A DNA stretch of 64,000 nt from positions 310,001 to 374,000 of the forward strand of contig JBMNGL010000007.1 of the NCBI GenBank assembly GCA_050949825.1, written 5' to 3'. The DNA comes from DTU019 sp050949825. Lineage in GTDB: Bacteria; Bacillota; Syntrophomonadia; Syntrophomonadales; Syntrophomonadaceae. Made by a program: the position numbers and the translations under genes. The notes under the pieces are model-generated. The model saw nothing but the letters and a program-made list of their open reading frames with translations, was not told the DNA's origin and ran no database searches. The stretch's first letter is position 1, and every line of letters begins with the position of its first letter. Positions 44,231-53,218 of the stretch are shown here, piece after piece.

Positions 44231-45712
44231 TTGCGCATCATACTACACTTAAAACCGCAGAGCCTATACGACAGCATTCATGAATTGGTCCGCATGGCCT
44301 ATTCGGGGTGTGAGATTGCCTGCGAGGGCGAGGGAGATATGGATTTTTATTTGGAACTGCGCCTGCAGGAAAACGCTGCCCTGCTCCAAGCACAGATCTG
44401 CAGCAGGGCAGGCGTTGCCAAAAGAGAGCACAGTTTCCCTTTGCAGGGGTCTGACCGCGAAAGGCTTAATTTGGCCAAACAGCAGGTGCGCCTTTTCACC
44501 TATGATCTGCTCTGTGAGCTGAGTGGGCAGAATATCAACCCATACGGAATCCTGACCGGAATGCGCCCGGTTAAGCTGGTGCACCGCATGCTGGATCAGG
44601 GACTTAAGCCTGAAGTCATTGCCCATCGTCTGCAGGCTGATTATCGCGTACAGCCGGAAAAAGCCGCTTTGCTGGTGGAAATAGCCACCAATAACCGCTC
44701 CTTCTTATGGAGTGCTCCCCAGGCCGCTAAATGGATCAGTATTTATATTGGCATTCCCTATTGTCCCTCACGCTGCTATTATTGTTCTTTTCCCGGTGCG
44801 GTGTTGTCTGATTATGAAACGGAGATAAAGCCCTTTCTTCAGGCCTTATTTACTGAAATCAGGGCACTGTCATCGTTTCTTGCTGATTTGCATTTGCAGG
44901 TGCAATGCTTGTATATCGGCGGAGGCACCCCTACAGTGCTTTCCAACCCGGATTTAGAGCGGCTTTTCGCAGAACTGCGCCATTGCGGCTTTATATCCCC
45001 GGCAACCATGGAAATCACTGTAGAGGCGGGCAGACCGGATACCTTGGACCTCTCCAAACTGCGTCTATTGGAGGCCAACGGGGTCAACCGGATCTGCATC
45101 AACCCTCAAACCATGCATGATGCCACCCTTAAAGCCATCGGCCGGCATCATGATCAGAAAGGAGTGATACAAGCCCTTCAGTTGGCCAGGGAAGCCGGCA
45201 TTGAAAAAATCAATATGGACATAATCACAGGTCTTCCCGGTGAAGGCCTGACCGAAAACACGTACACAGCGGAGAAGATTTTACAGTTGCAGCCCGACAA
45301 CATTTCTGTGCACACCCTTGCCTTAAAAAGGGGTTCTCTCATGGCCGGGATGGAGACGGCAGCTACTCAAAAGGAGAGAACCAGGCAGGTTGAGGCGGGT
45401 GTGAAGCTATTCGGCTTGCTGTTCCGGCAAGCCGGCTATGTCCCTTATTATCTGTACCGGCAAAAATATATGAAAGCCAATATGGAAAATCTGGGTTATT
45501 CCCGGCCGGGATCTTTTTGCCTGTACAATATCCAGGTGATAGAGGAGAGGCAGACCATTATCGGCCTGGGCGGGGGCGCGGCCAGTAAATTTATCGATTT
45601 GGCATCGGGGCGCTTGGAGTCGTTTTACAATCCCAAAAACCCGCTGGCCTACTGCCAGACCGTAGAAAAGCTCATCTCTCGCAAAGTTGACAAGCTACAG
45701 GCATTAAATTAG
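44231..45712 (+). CDS. hemZ: coproporphyrinogen III oxidase-like radical SAM protein HemZ
   Basis: HemZ is an oxygen-independent, radical SAM protein related to HemN/HemW, proposed for haem synthesis or haem handling. The 493-residue product has about 170 N-terminal residues of its own type. The radical SAM core follows with CPSRCYYCSF (C-x3-C-x2-C), IGGGTPT and NMDIITGLPGE. Translation starts at TTG, 8 bases after CGGAGGT. The tandem array lies just upstream and may affect expression. HemZ function is not settled in general, and catalysis of the classical reaction is not assured. Confidence 0.9.
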   Translation: MRIILHLKPQSLYDSIHELVRMAYSGCEIACEGEGDMDFYLELRLQENAALLQAQICSRAGVAKREHSFPLQGSDRERLNLAKQQVRLFTYDLLCELSGQNINPYGILTGMRPVKLVHRMLDQGLKPEVIAHRLQADYRVQPEKAALLVEIATNNRSFLWSAPQAAKWISIYIGIPYCPSRCYYCSFPGAVLSDYETEIKPFLQALFTEIRALSSFLADLHLQVQCLYIGGGTPTVLSNPDLERLFAELRHCGFISPATMEITVEAGRPDTLDLSKLRLLEANGVNRICINPQTMHDATLKAIGRHHDQKGVIQALQLAREAGIEKINMDIITGLPGEGLTENTYTAEKILQLQPDNISVHTLALKRGSLMAGMETAATQKERTRQVEAGVKLFGLLFRQAGYVPYYLYRQKYMKANMENLGYSRPGSFCLYNIQVIEERQTIIGLGGGAASKFIDLASGRLESFYNPKNPLAYCQTVEKLISRKVDKLQALN

Positions 45713-45771
45713 AATTATCCATGACAAAGACCGTTTTTATTGCCAAAATCTAATAATTCTGGAGGATTATT

Positions 45772-47058
45772 ATGCCGATTAAAGCCCCCCGGGGCACTTA
45801 TGATATTTTGCCTCCGGCTTCCCGGCACTGGCAGAACATGGAAGAAAACCTGAAGCGTACTGCCCGGGTTTTCGGGTACCAGGAAATCCGGACCCCGCTG
45901 TTTGAACACACCGAGCTTTTTGAGCGGGGCGTGGGGGAAGGAACCGATATCGTCAGCAAAGAAATGTACACCTTTTTTGACAAATCTGGGCGCAGCTTGA
46001 CACTGCGGCCCGAAGCGACCGCCAGTTGTGCCCGGGCGCTGCTGGAGCATAGCGCCCATGCAGGGGTACTGCCGGTCAAATGGTTTTACTGCGGCCCCAT
46101 GTTTCGCTATGACCGCCCGCAGAGCGGCCGCTACCGGCAGTTTCACCAGTTTGGAGTCGAGTTCTTTGGCAGCATGAGTCCCATGGTGGATGCTGAAGTT
46201 TTGCTGCTGGCGGTGCAGATGCTGCAAGCCGTCGGCTTGAGTGATTACCGCCTGCACATCAACTCAGTGGGATGCCCCTCATGCCGGGAACACTATCGCC
46301 AGGCCCTCCTGGCCTTTATTACCCCGCTTACCGAGCGGCTCTGCCCCGACTGCCGACAGCGCTCAGGACAGAATCCCCTGCGGGTTCTGGACTGCAAGAA
46401 TCCCCGCTGCCATGAGGCCCTGGGCGGGCACCCCCGCTTGCTTGATTACCTGTGCCCGGATTGTGCGGATCATTATCAGCGTGTGCAGGAAACCCTGACC
46501 CTTCATGGGGTTTGTTATCAGCATGATGACCAACTGGTGAGAGGACTGGACTACTACACCAATACCGCCTTTGAGATTCACATCCCCGGCATTGGCGCTC
46601 AGAGCGCTGTGGGCGGCGGGGGACGCTATAACGGCCTGGTAAAAGCCCTTGAAGGTCCGGATCTGCCGGGTATCGGCTTTGCCCTGGGCCTGGAAAGGCT
46701 GCTCCTGGCCCTGCAGCAACAGTCCCCCGGGCTGCCGGATAAAGGCGGCATTGAGGTCTTTGTGGCGGTGATGGAAGCACAATATGAAACCGAGGCCATG
46801 CTCATCCTGCAGCAGCTTCGTCAGGCTGGCATCCCGGCTGATAAAGACTACCTGGATCGCAAAGCCAGAGCGCAGATGAAGTATGCCGACAAGATGGGAG
46901 CCCGCCTGGTGATTTTTGTCGGTGAACAGGAAATAAAAGAGGCCCTGCTAACAGTACGGAACATGACTAACAAGGAACAGGCAGCCATTCCACGGGCCCA
47001 GCTGATTCCTGCTATAACAAAACTTTTGTATCAGAATGAGGAGGAACAGGCGCGATGA
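45772..47058 (+). CDS. hisS: histidyl-tRNA synthetase
   Basis: HisRS charges tRNA-His. The 428-residue product is a class II synthetase with APRGTYDILPP at the N terminus, motif 2 around FRYDRPQSGRYRQFHQFGVE, and the His-specific LVRGLDYYTNTAFEI block. An internal zinc-like Cys group (CPDCRQRSGQ...CKNPRC) is present in the insertion. The anticodon-binding domain is C-terminal. GGAGG precedes the ATG at a distance of 8. aspS overlaps by 4 bases, the classical hisS-aspS pair. No T-box was found for it. Confidence 0.97.
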   Translation: MPIKAPRGTYDILPPASRHWQNMEENLKRTARVFGYQEIRTPLFEHTELFERGVGEGTDIVSKEMYTFFDKSGRSLTLRPEATASCARALLEHSAHAGVLPVKWFYCGPMFRYDRPQSGRYRQFHQFGVEFFGSMSPMVDAEVLLLAVQMLQAVGLSDYRLHINSVGCPSCREHYRQALLAFITPLTERLCPDCRQRSGQNPLRVLDCKNPRCHEALGGHPRLLDYLCPDCADHYQRVQETLTLHGVCYQHDDQLVRGLDYYTNTAFEIHIPGIGAQSAVGGGGRYNGLVKALEGPDLPGIGFALGLERLLLALQQQSPGLPDKGGIEVFVAVMEAQYETEAMLILQQLRQAGIPADKDYLDRKARAQMKYADKMGARLVIFVGEQEIKEALLTVRNMTNKEQAAIPRAQLIPAITKLLYQNEEEQAR

Positions 47059-48812
47059 AACGAACCCATTATGCAACAGAGATCGGGATTGACCAGATAG
47101 GTCTTGAAGTAATTCTCAATGGATGGGTCAATACCCGGCGAGACCATGGAGGGTTGATTTTCATCGACCTGCGTGACCGCTCCGGCTTGATTCAAGTGGT
47201 TTTAAGCCCCGAGGTTGACTTGCCCGCCTTTCAGCTGGCGGAACAGGTCCGCGGCGAGCATGTGGTAGCGGTAAGGGGCACTGTCCGCCGCCGCCCCGCC
47301 GACACTGAAAACCCCAATCTGAAGACGGGTTTGATTGAAGTATCGGCAGCCGAATTATTGCTTTTCAACAAGGCGAAAACCCCGCCCTTTTATATTGAAA
47401 ATGACATCGAGGTGGACGAGAACCTGCGTTTGAAATACCGCTACCTGGATTTGCGCCGCCCGGAGATGATGGACAACTTGCTGCTCAGGCATCGCGTTAT
47501 CAAGGCCATTCGCGATTTTTTGGACGACAGGGGTTTTATTGAAGTGGAAACCCCGGTACTTACCTCCAGCACCCCGGAAGGCGCCCGAGATTATCTGGTT
47601 CCCAGCCGGGTACACCCGGGGCGTTTCTATGGCCTGCCCCAGTCGCCGCAGATCTTTAAGCAGATGCTGATGGTGGCCGGACTGGACAAGTATTTTCAAA
47701 TTGCGCGCTGCTTCCGGGATGAAGACCTGCGCGCCGACCGGCAGCCCGAATTCACCCAACTGGATATGGAACTATCCTTTATTGACGAAGAAGATATATT
47801 CAGCCTGGTGGAGGAATTGATGAGCGTGCTGTTCAGGCTGCTAGACCGACCGATTAAAACCCCCTTCCCACGCATTCGTTATGATGAAGCCATGGCCAAA
47901 TATGGCAGCGATGCGCCCGATCTTCGTTATGGCCTGGAAATTGTTGATCTGACCGAAATATTGCAAGGGGCAGAATTTAAGGTCTTTTCCAACGCCATAC
48001 AAAATGGGGGCGTGGTGCGCGCCATTAACGCCCGTGGCTGCGCGGCCTGGACCCGGCGGGAAATCGATGAAATGGGCAAAATGGCGGTGGAAAACGGGGC
48101 GCGGGGTATGGCCTGGATCGCCTGTACGGAAAATGAGCTCAAATCACCAATAACCAAGTTCCTCAGTCCAACTGAAATCGATGGAATCCTGGCCGCTCTG
48201 GATGCCAAAGCCGGAGATCTGCTCCTGTTCGGGGCCGATATGGTCCCTGTTGTAAACCGGGTGATGGGTTTTCTGCGCCAGGAATTGGCGCGGCGCCTTG
48301 GGCTGGCTGATGCCCGGGAACTGAATTTCACCTGGGTTTATGATTTCCCCCTTTTGGAATATGATGACGAAGAACAACGCTATGTCGCGGTGCATCATAT
48401 GTTTACTTCCCCTCGGGAAGAAGATATCGATCTTTTGGAAAGTGATCCTCAACGGGTCAAGGCCCGGGCTTATGACCTGGTCTTAAACGGCACGGAGATC
48501 GGCGGCGGCAGCATCCGTATTCATCGCCGCGACTGGCAGGAAATGATGTTCAAGCGGGTGGGAATGAGCCGGGAAGAAGCTGTGGAAAAATTTGGCTATA
48601 TGCTGGAAGCCTTTGAGTATGGCACCCCGCCCCATGGTGGGATTGCGTTTGGCATCGACCGCCTGTTGATGATTATAGCCCAGCGCCAGAGCATCCGGGA
48701 TGTGATTGCTTTTCCCAAAACCCAGAGCGCGGCCTGCCCCTTAACTGGCGCCCCGTCCAGGGTAAGTACCCGGCAACTGCGTGAATTATCACTGCGTTTG
48801 AAAGACAAATAG
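47055..48812 (+). CDS. aspS: aspartyl-tRNA synthetase
   Basis: The 585-residue product is bacterial-type AspRS. It has an N-terminal OB-fold anticodon domain (GWVNTRRDHGGLIFIDLRDR), a class II core with TPEGARDYLVPSR and FRDEDLRADRQPEFTQLD, an inserted GAD domain (about residues 290-420), and motif 3 HGGIAFGIDRL. It is coupled to hisS by an ATGA overlap. I cannot tell from sequence whether it also charges tRNA-Asn. A 6S RNA-like region follows. Confidence 0.97.
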   Translation: MKRTHYATEIGIDQIGLEVILNGWVNTRRDHGGLIFIDLRDRSGLIQVVLSPEVDLPAFQLAEQVRGEHVVAVRGTVRRRPADTENPNLKTGLIEVSAAELLLFNKAKTPPFYIENDIEVDENLRLKYRYLDLRRPEMMDNLLLRHRVIKAIRDFLDDRGFIEVETPVLTSSTPEGARDYLVPSRVHPGRFYGLPQSPQIFKQMLMVAGLDKYFQIARCFRDEDLRADRQPEFTQLDMELSFIDEEDIFSLVEELMSVLFRLLDRPIKTPFPRIRYDEAMAKYGSDAPDLRYGLEIVDLTEILQGAEFKVFSNAIQNGGVVRAINARGCAAWTRREIDEMGKMAVENGARGMAWIACTENELKSPITKFLSPTEIDGILAALDAKAGDLLLFGADMVPVVNRVMGFLRQELARRLGLADARELNFTWVYDFPLLEYDDEEQRYVAVHHMFTSPREEDIDLLESDPQRVKARAYDLVLNGTEIGGGSIRIHRRDWQEMMFKRVGMSREEAVEKFGYMLEAFEYGTPPHGGIAFGIDRLLMIIAQRQSIRDVIAFPKTQSAACPLTGAPSRVSTRQLRELSLRLKDK

Positions 48813-48853
48813 TTTTTTATTGTTATTTGGCTGATAATGCCACGCTTCCTTTC

Positions 48854-48883
48854 TTGAAAGCCAAGCCATGGATATGTTATAGT
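48854..48883 (+). promoter_or_regulatory. promoter of the 6S RNA candidate
   Basis: TTGAAA (48854-48859) and TATAGT (48878-48883) have an 18-base spacer. Transcription would start near 48890. Confidence 0.55.
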
Positions 48884-48889
48884 TTTTTT

Positions 48890-49086
48890 AATGAAAGGTT
48901 ACTATTATCCCTGCTGTGTACGTGAGAACAGCCGTTAAGTTTTTGCCAACACCAAAAATTAGGGAGCCTGGTCTCCACATGTGGCTGTATGCCCGCTTTC
49001 CTGCGGGAAACATTAATCATGTGGGAGGGCGCCCACCTGCGAAGCAGGTTTAAACAACGGTTGCCCACGGCTCGGTGGGGTTTTTA
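48890..49086 (+). ncRNA. ssrS: 6S RNA candidate
   Basis: The region between aspS and tcdA lacks a gene but has a promoter, a long rod-like fold and a terminator. CAGCCGTT (48929-48936) pairs with AACGGTTG (49056-49063), and GTTT with AAAC extends this. An inner stem CTCCACATG...CATGTGGGAG encloses the hairpin CCCGC/GCGGG. CCTGC/GCAGG lies on the 3' side. The RNA would end at CCCAC-loop-GTGGG followed by GTTTTT (49064-49086). In Bacillus subtilis the bsrA 6S gene lies between aspS and yrvM (tcdA). The call rests on synteny and shape; the sequence was not aligned. Confidence 0.65.
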
Positions 49087-49117
49087 TTTGCAGGTTAAGG
49101 CTCAACCGGAAGGTGTT

Positions 49118-49819
49118 ATGACAGATATTTGGCAGCGCACCCGGCTTCTTTTAGGAGACCGGGCTATAGAGAAACTGCAACAAGCCCATATTCTCGTAAT
49201 TGGCCTGGGAGGTGTAGGCTCCTATGCCGCAGAAGCTGTCACCCGCGCTGGTATAGGCTGCATCACTATCGTAGACAGCGACCGGATTGAGATCAGCAAT
49301 TTGAACCGGCAACTGCCGGCCACACACAGCAGTCTGGGCGAGTTCAAGACCCGGGCTATGGCCGCCAGGATGCTGGATATCAATCCTGACCTGGATATAA
49401 ATCTTTTTACCCTTCGCTATCATCTAGAAACCAGCTCACAGATATTTGCCAACCAGTCTTATGATTATGTTATGGATGCCATTGATTCCCTGCCGGATAA
49501 GCTTCATTTGATAAAGACCTGTGTACAACAGGGTATCCCTATGGTTAGCTGCATGGGGGCCGCCAACCGCGTAGATCCCCGATTATTAACGGTAGCTGAT
49601 ATCAGCCGGACCAGCATTTGTCCCATGGCCCGCAAGGTGCGCAGAGAACTGCGTAAAAACAACATCCATCAAGGGGTGGATGTGGTTTTTTCCCGAGAGA
49701 ACCCCAAACCGCTGTTGGGGACAGGTCCGGGTTTACTGGGTAGTCTGGTCACGGTTACAGCAAGCGCCGGGTTACTGATGGCAGCACACGCTATAGACCA
49801 TCTGATCGCTTTTGATTAA
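49118..49819 (+). CDS. tcdA: tRNA threonylcarbamoyladenosine dehydratase TcdA (YrvM)
   Basis: TcdA uses ATP to cyclise the t6A37 modification to ct6A in tRNA. The 233-residue product belongs to the E1/ThiF family. It has the nucleotide-binding loop VIGLGGVGSYAAEAVTRAG (about residues 27-45), IVDSDRIEISNLNRQ, and the DAIDSLPDK segment. The ATG at 49118 is chosen because GGAAGGTG lies 4-5 bases upstream and the protein then begins MTDIWQRT as in relatives. The open frame further upstream runs through the 6S candidate and is not coding. Confidence 0.95.
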   Translation: MTDIWQRTRLLLGDRAIEKLQQAHILVIGLGGVGSYAAEAVTRAGIGCITIVDSDRIEISNLNRQLPATHSSLGEFKTRAMAARMLDINPDLDINLFTLRYHLETSSQIFANQSYDYVMDAIDSLPDKLHLIKTCVQQGIPMVSCMGAANRVDPRLLTVADISRTSICPMARKVRRELRKNNIHQGVDVVFSRENPKPLLGTGPGLLGSLVTVTASAGLLMAAHAIDHLIAFD

Positions 49820-49868
49820 AAGATCCCCACCATTTACAGAGCTTATATTCAGAAAGGATCGGGATTTG

Positions 49869-50546
49869 GTGTCAAAATCTCATAATACCCGCTTGTTGAA
49901 TATATATGATCTACTCTACAATGCTTTGGGCCCCTGCCACTGGTGGCCTGCCGAAAGCAGGCTGGAGATTATAATCGGCGCTATTCTAACCCAGGGTGTA
50001 TCCTGGAAGAATGTGAGCAAGGCCATTGCCAACCTTAGAGCCACTGATAGTCTGAATATTGCCGCCTTAAAGGAGATGGATGAAGAAATTCTGGCCGGTT
50101 TGATACGCTCCACCTTGTATCACCGTCAGAAAACACGCAAGATAAAAACCCTCCTGGGCTGGGTTGACACCCGCTATGGGGGAGATATCGACCGGATGCT
50201 GGCCAGTCCTACTGCAGAGCTGCGTGGTGAGCTGTTGAATTTGTGGGGTATTGGACCTGAAACTGCCGATTCGATTCTGCTATATGCGGGCTGCCACCCG
50301 GTATTTGTGGTGGATGCTTATACCCGGCGCATCTTTGCCCGCATGGGCCTGGTTGAGGAGAACATTGCCTATGACAATATGCAGAGCTATTTAGAGGCCC
50401 ACCTGCCCAGGCAGGTCGATTTATATAATGAATACCACGCTTTGCTGGTGAGGCTGGGGGCGGAATTCTGCAAGAAAAAGCAACCCCGCTGCACCTATTG
50501 CCCGGTTTTATCCTGTTGCGCACACGGTGCAGGAAAAGAATGTTAG
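49869..50546 (+). CDS. endonuclease III-family HhH-GPD protein, likely monofunctional DNA glycosylase
   Basis: The 225-residue protein has the HhH-GPD fold with hairpin LWGIGPETADSI (about residues 125-136) and catalytic Asp in FVVDAYTRRI (about 149). A C-terminal Cys set CKKKQPRCTYC plus CC would bind a 4Fe-4S cluster. In E. coli Nth the Lys in GRKTA forms a Schiff base. Here that position is Glu (about 131), which predicts glycosylase activity without lyase activity, like MagIII-type alkylbase glycosylases. The GTG at 49869 is favoured by AAAGGATCGGG upstream. The alternative TTG at 49812 overlaps tcdA. Its exact base specificity is unknown. Confidence 0.85.
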   Translation: MSKSHNTRLLNIYDLLYNALGPCHWWPAESRLEIIIGAILTQGVSWKNVSKAIANLRATDSLNIAALKEMDEEILAGLIRSTLYHRQKTRKIKTLLGWVDTRYGGDIDRMLASPTAELRGELLNLWGIGPETADSILLYAGCHPVFVVDAYTRRIFARMGLVEENIAYDNMQSYLEAHLPRQVDLYNEYHALLVRLGAEFCKKKQPRCTYCPVLSCCAHGAGKEC

Positions 50547-50558
50547 GAGGTAGAACAA

Positions 50559-51860
50559 ATGATTTATTGGGATAAAGAAAAGGAATGTATGCCCCGACGG
50601 GATATGGAGAAGCTGCAGTTACGGCGTTTACAGGAAACTGTTTTCAGAGCCTATTCCTTCGTGCCCTGTTATTTTGACAAGATGAACCGGCTGGGGGTCA
50701 AACCGGATGATATCAAAAGCCTGGCCGATATCGGCAAACTGCCTTTCACCACCAAACAGGATTTGCGCGACAATTATCCCTTCAATATGTTCGCTGTACC
50801 CATGAATGAAGTGGTAAGGATTCACAGTTCTTCGGGCACTACCGGCAAGCCCACGGTAGTGGGCTATTCCAAACGGGACATAGACACCTGGGCGGAATTG
50901 ATGGCCCGCGCCCTGGTCTGTGCCGGCGCCAGCAAGAACTCTATCATTCAAAACGCTTATGGCTACGGCCTTTTCACCGGCGGCCTGGGGGTGCATTACG
51001 GCGCAGAACGCATTGGGGCTTCGGTTATTCCCAGTTCAGGAGGAAACACCAAGCGCCAGATCATGTTGATGCAGGATTTTGGCACCACGGTCTTAACCTG
51101 CACCCCCAGTTACTCCTTGTTTATGTATGAAACCATGCTGGAAATGGGACTGAACCCTGATGATCTCAGGCTTAAATGCGGTGTTTTTGGCGCCGAACCC
51201 TGGTCGGAAAACATGCGCCGCGATATTGAGAGCAAGTTGAAAATCGAGGCTTATGATATTTATGGCTTGAGCGAAGTTATAGGCCCCGGGGTTGCCATCG
51301 AGTGCCCGGCCAAAAACGGCCTGCATCTGGCTGAAGATCATTTTCTGGTAGAGGTTATTGATCCTGAGACCGGAGAGTCTTTGCCGGAAGGGAGTCCGGG
51401 CGAACTGGTGATAACCACCATAACCAAAGAAGCCATGCCGGTTATCCGCTATCGCACCAGGGATTTGACCACCCTGGATCGGAGTGCATGCAGCTGCGGC
51501 AGGAACAGTGTGCGCATGCACAAGGTTATGGGCAGATCCGATGATATGGTCATCATTCGCGGCGTAAATGTTTTCCCATCGATGGTCGAAAGCGTCTTGT
51601 TGAATATCCCCGGGGTGGAACCATTTTATCTCCTGGTAGTGGAACGTCAGGGCAACCTGGACCACCTCGAGGTTCATGTGGAGGTTTCCGAGCGCTTATT
51701 CAGCGATGAGGTAAGAAAACTGGAAGATCTGGGGAAATTGATTACCAGGGAATTGGAAAGCGCCCTGGGGCTGGGCGTAAAAGTCCGTCTGGTTGAACCT
51801 AAATCAATAGAGCGCAGTGAAGGGAAGGCCCGACGGGTAATTGACAATAGAAATATTTAA
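50559..51860 (+). CDS. paaK: phenylacetate-CoA ligase family protein
   Basis: This 433-residue adenylate-forming enzyme activates phenylacetate or a related acid to its CoA ester. Typical PaaK blocks are the phosphate loop HSSSGTTGKPTVVGYS, YGYGLFTGGLGVHYGAE, and YGLSEVIGPGVA. Near the C terminus are RTRDLTTLD and GRSDDMVIIRGVNVFP. AGGAGG lies 9 bases before the ATG. It is followed after 15 bases by a double-ACT protein, a pairing common in anaerobes with aromatic or indolepyruvate metabolism. No iorAB or other aromatic genes are in the window, so the physiological substrate is open. Confidence 0.93.
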   Translation: MIYWDKEKECMPRRDMEKLQLRRLQETVFRAYSFVPCYFDKMNRLGVKPDDIKSLADIGKLPFTTKQDLRDNYPFNMFAVPMNEVVRIHSSSGTTGKPTVVGYSKRDIDTWAELMARALVCAGASKNSIIQNAYGYGLFTGGLGVHYGAERIGASVIPSSGGNTKRQIMLMQDFGTTVLTCTPSYSLFMYETMLEMGLNPDDLRLKCGVFGAEPWSENMRRDIESKLKIEAYDIYGLSEVIGPGVAIECPAKNGLHLAEDHFLVEVIDPETGESLPEGSPGELVITTITKEAMPVIRYRTRDLTTLDRSACSCGRNSVRMHKVMGRSDDMVIIRGVNVFPSMVESVLLNIPGVEPFYLLVVERQGNLDHLEVHVEVSERLFSDEVRKLEDLGKLITRELESALGLGVKVRLVEPKSIERSEGKARRVIDNRNI

Positions 51861-51875
51861 GGAGGAGACTGCATT

Positions 51876-52304
51876 ATGGCCAAACAGATTTCGGTATTTC
51901 TCGAAAATAAGGCGGGTCGGCTGGCCCATGTGACCCGGGTGTTAGGCGATGCCCAGATTAATATCCGTGCCCTGTCCATCGCGGACACTTCGGATTTTGG
52001 CATCTTGCGCCTCATTGTAAACGACCCTGACAAGGCCTATCAGGTATTAAAAGAAAAGGGCTTTACGGTCAGCGCAACAGAAGTGATTGCAGTGCAGGTT
52101 CCGGATACTCCCGGCAGTCTGGCCACCGTATTGGAACAAATGACCGATGAACAACTGAACATAGAATACCTTTATGCCTTTTTGGGCACCAATGAGAATG
52201 ACGCCCTGGTCATCTTTAAGGTGGAGGATATTCCCAGGGCTAAAGAAGCCTTCAATAAGAAGGGGATCCGCTTTTTGGAGGAGAGCATACTCTACAAATT
52301 ATAA
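51876..52304 (+). CDS. tandem ACT-domain protein (paired with paaK)
   Basis: The 142-residue protein consists of two ACT domains, about residues 3-70 (ISVFLENKAGRLAHVTRVLG) and 72-142 (VQVPDTPGSLATVLEQMTDE). It has no catalytic domain. ACT domains bind amino acids, so it probably senses an aromatic or branched amino acid and modulates the ligase or a regulator. AAGGAGGA precedes the ATG. A long terminator closes the paaK-ACT operon. Confidence 0.92.
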   Translation: MAKQISVFLENKAGRLAHVTRVLGDAQINIRALSIADTSDFGILRLIVNDPDKAYQVLKEKGFTVSATEVIAVQVPDTPGSLATVLEQMTDEQLNIEYLYAFLGTNENDALVIFKVEDIPRAKEAFNKKGIRFLEESILYKL

Positions 52305-52322
52305 GGCTGAAGGAACAAACAG

Positions 52323-52365
52323 AAAACCGGGTTGGATTATAATACATCCATCCCGGTTTTTTTTG
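52323..52365 (+). terminator. rho-independent terminator after the paaK operon
   Basis: AAAACCGGG..TGGAT (52323-52337) pairs with ATCCA.CCCGGTTTT (52346-52360) with one mismatch, then TTTT follows. Confidence 0.9.
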
Positions 52366-52456
52366 TGCCCTCGGCAGGAGGTAGTTTGGCCTTTTCAATT
52401 ATTTATAGTAAATTATTGACAAGCCGCAATGACAAGAAATTGGGGAGGGTGGCAAA

Positions 52457-52687
52457 ATGCTCAACAGGGTTGCCTGGCTTTTGGTCTTTATCTTTTTGAT
52501 CTGTACCTTATTGGTTTATCAATGGGGGTCCTGCGGACAATATATTGTTGCCGGATCCTTGTTGACGGCTTCAATTGCCATGGGCGTCTACCTGGCGGCG
52601 AAATGGAGCATTTTAACTTCTGCCGAACGCTGGGGGATTATCTTCAGCATACCGGTGTGGCTGTTGTTGGCCCTTTCTCTGAGATAA
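52457..52687 (+). CDS. small membrane protein of unknown function
   Basis: The 76-residue product is almost wholly hydrophobic, with three possible membrane segments (about residues 5-21, 27-47 and 56-75). GGGGAGGGTGG lies 8 bases before the ATG, giving good translation support. I do not recognise the family. It sits alone after the paaK terminator and before a likely gene remnant. A frame at 52429 overlaps it and is a shadow. Confidence 0.6.
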   Translation: MLNRVAWLLVFIFLICTLLVYQWGSCGQYIVAGSLLTASIAMGVYLAAKWSILTSAERWGIIFSIPVWLLLALSLR

Positions 52688-52697
52688 ATGAACCCAT

Positions 52698-52919
52698 GTG
52701 CTGCAGGCCCGGCTCATAACCCCGCAAAAGGCCTGGGTAAAGATGCTGAAAAACGGCCGCTTGTGGCGCCAGAGCAGGGGAAAACGCCATATCTTTACCG
52801 GCTTGCCACCGGCTGTTTATCGGGTGGAAGTGTTGATTAAAAGGGGGTGGCGCTGGTATACCTGGATAGTGTCCAACCCCATTTGGGTTGTCGAACCTTT
52901 GTCGAAGCGGGAATCATGA
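52698..52919 (+). pseudogene. probable 3' remnant of a PHP/CehA-type phosphoesterase gene
   Basis: A 73-codon open frame begins at GTG with no binding site and a stop just upstream. Its end, GVYR-like PAVYRVEVLIKRGWRW and then WIVSNPIWVVEP, resembles the C-terminal beta domain of CehA/McbA-type PHP phosphoesterases, which end in a (W)xxSNPIY motif. The catalytic His-rich N-terminal domain is not nearby in any frame I could see. I infer a truncated remnant. It could be an unrelated small protein. Confidence 0.4.
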
Positions 52920-53148
52920 TGAATTATAGGACAATGGGCGGAAGCAAAAAGTTTTTATCGCCGCGAAAACCCAATCTCAGCCTTTGGGATTAAGCCCTTG
53001 GCACCATTAGAATCATAAAAACAATGAGACCATAGTCCTAATATGCCCTGTGTCCATAGTACGAATTTTGTAAAAAAAGGGAGGTCATTGACAGACTGAA
53101 TATAACAATAACCCTGCAATATCGAGGTTTTGCCCCCCGAATGGTTTT

Positions 53149-53178
53149 TTGCCGACAGAATTTACCCTACGTTACAAT
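53149..53178 (+). promoter_or_regulatory. possible promoter of the dcw cluster
   Basis: TTGCCG (53149-53154) and TACAAT (53173-53178) have an 18-base spacer. The MraZ boxes then lie about 35 bases downstream. The gap 52920-53284 otherwise holds no gene I can support. Confidence 0.4.
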
Positions 53179-53218
53179 ATTCACAAAGAAGGGGATCCAT
53201 TTCCCAACCTAGAATAGA

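Noticed and set aside
48989..49117. N-terminal extension of tcdA
   Set aside because: It runs through the structured RNA region and its terminator. Family members begin at the ATG at 49118.
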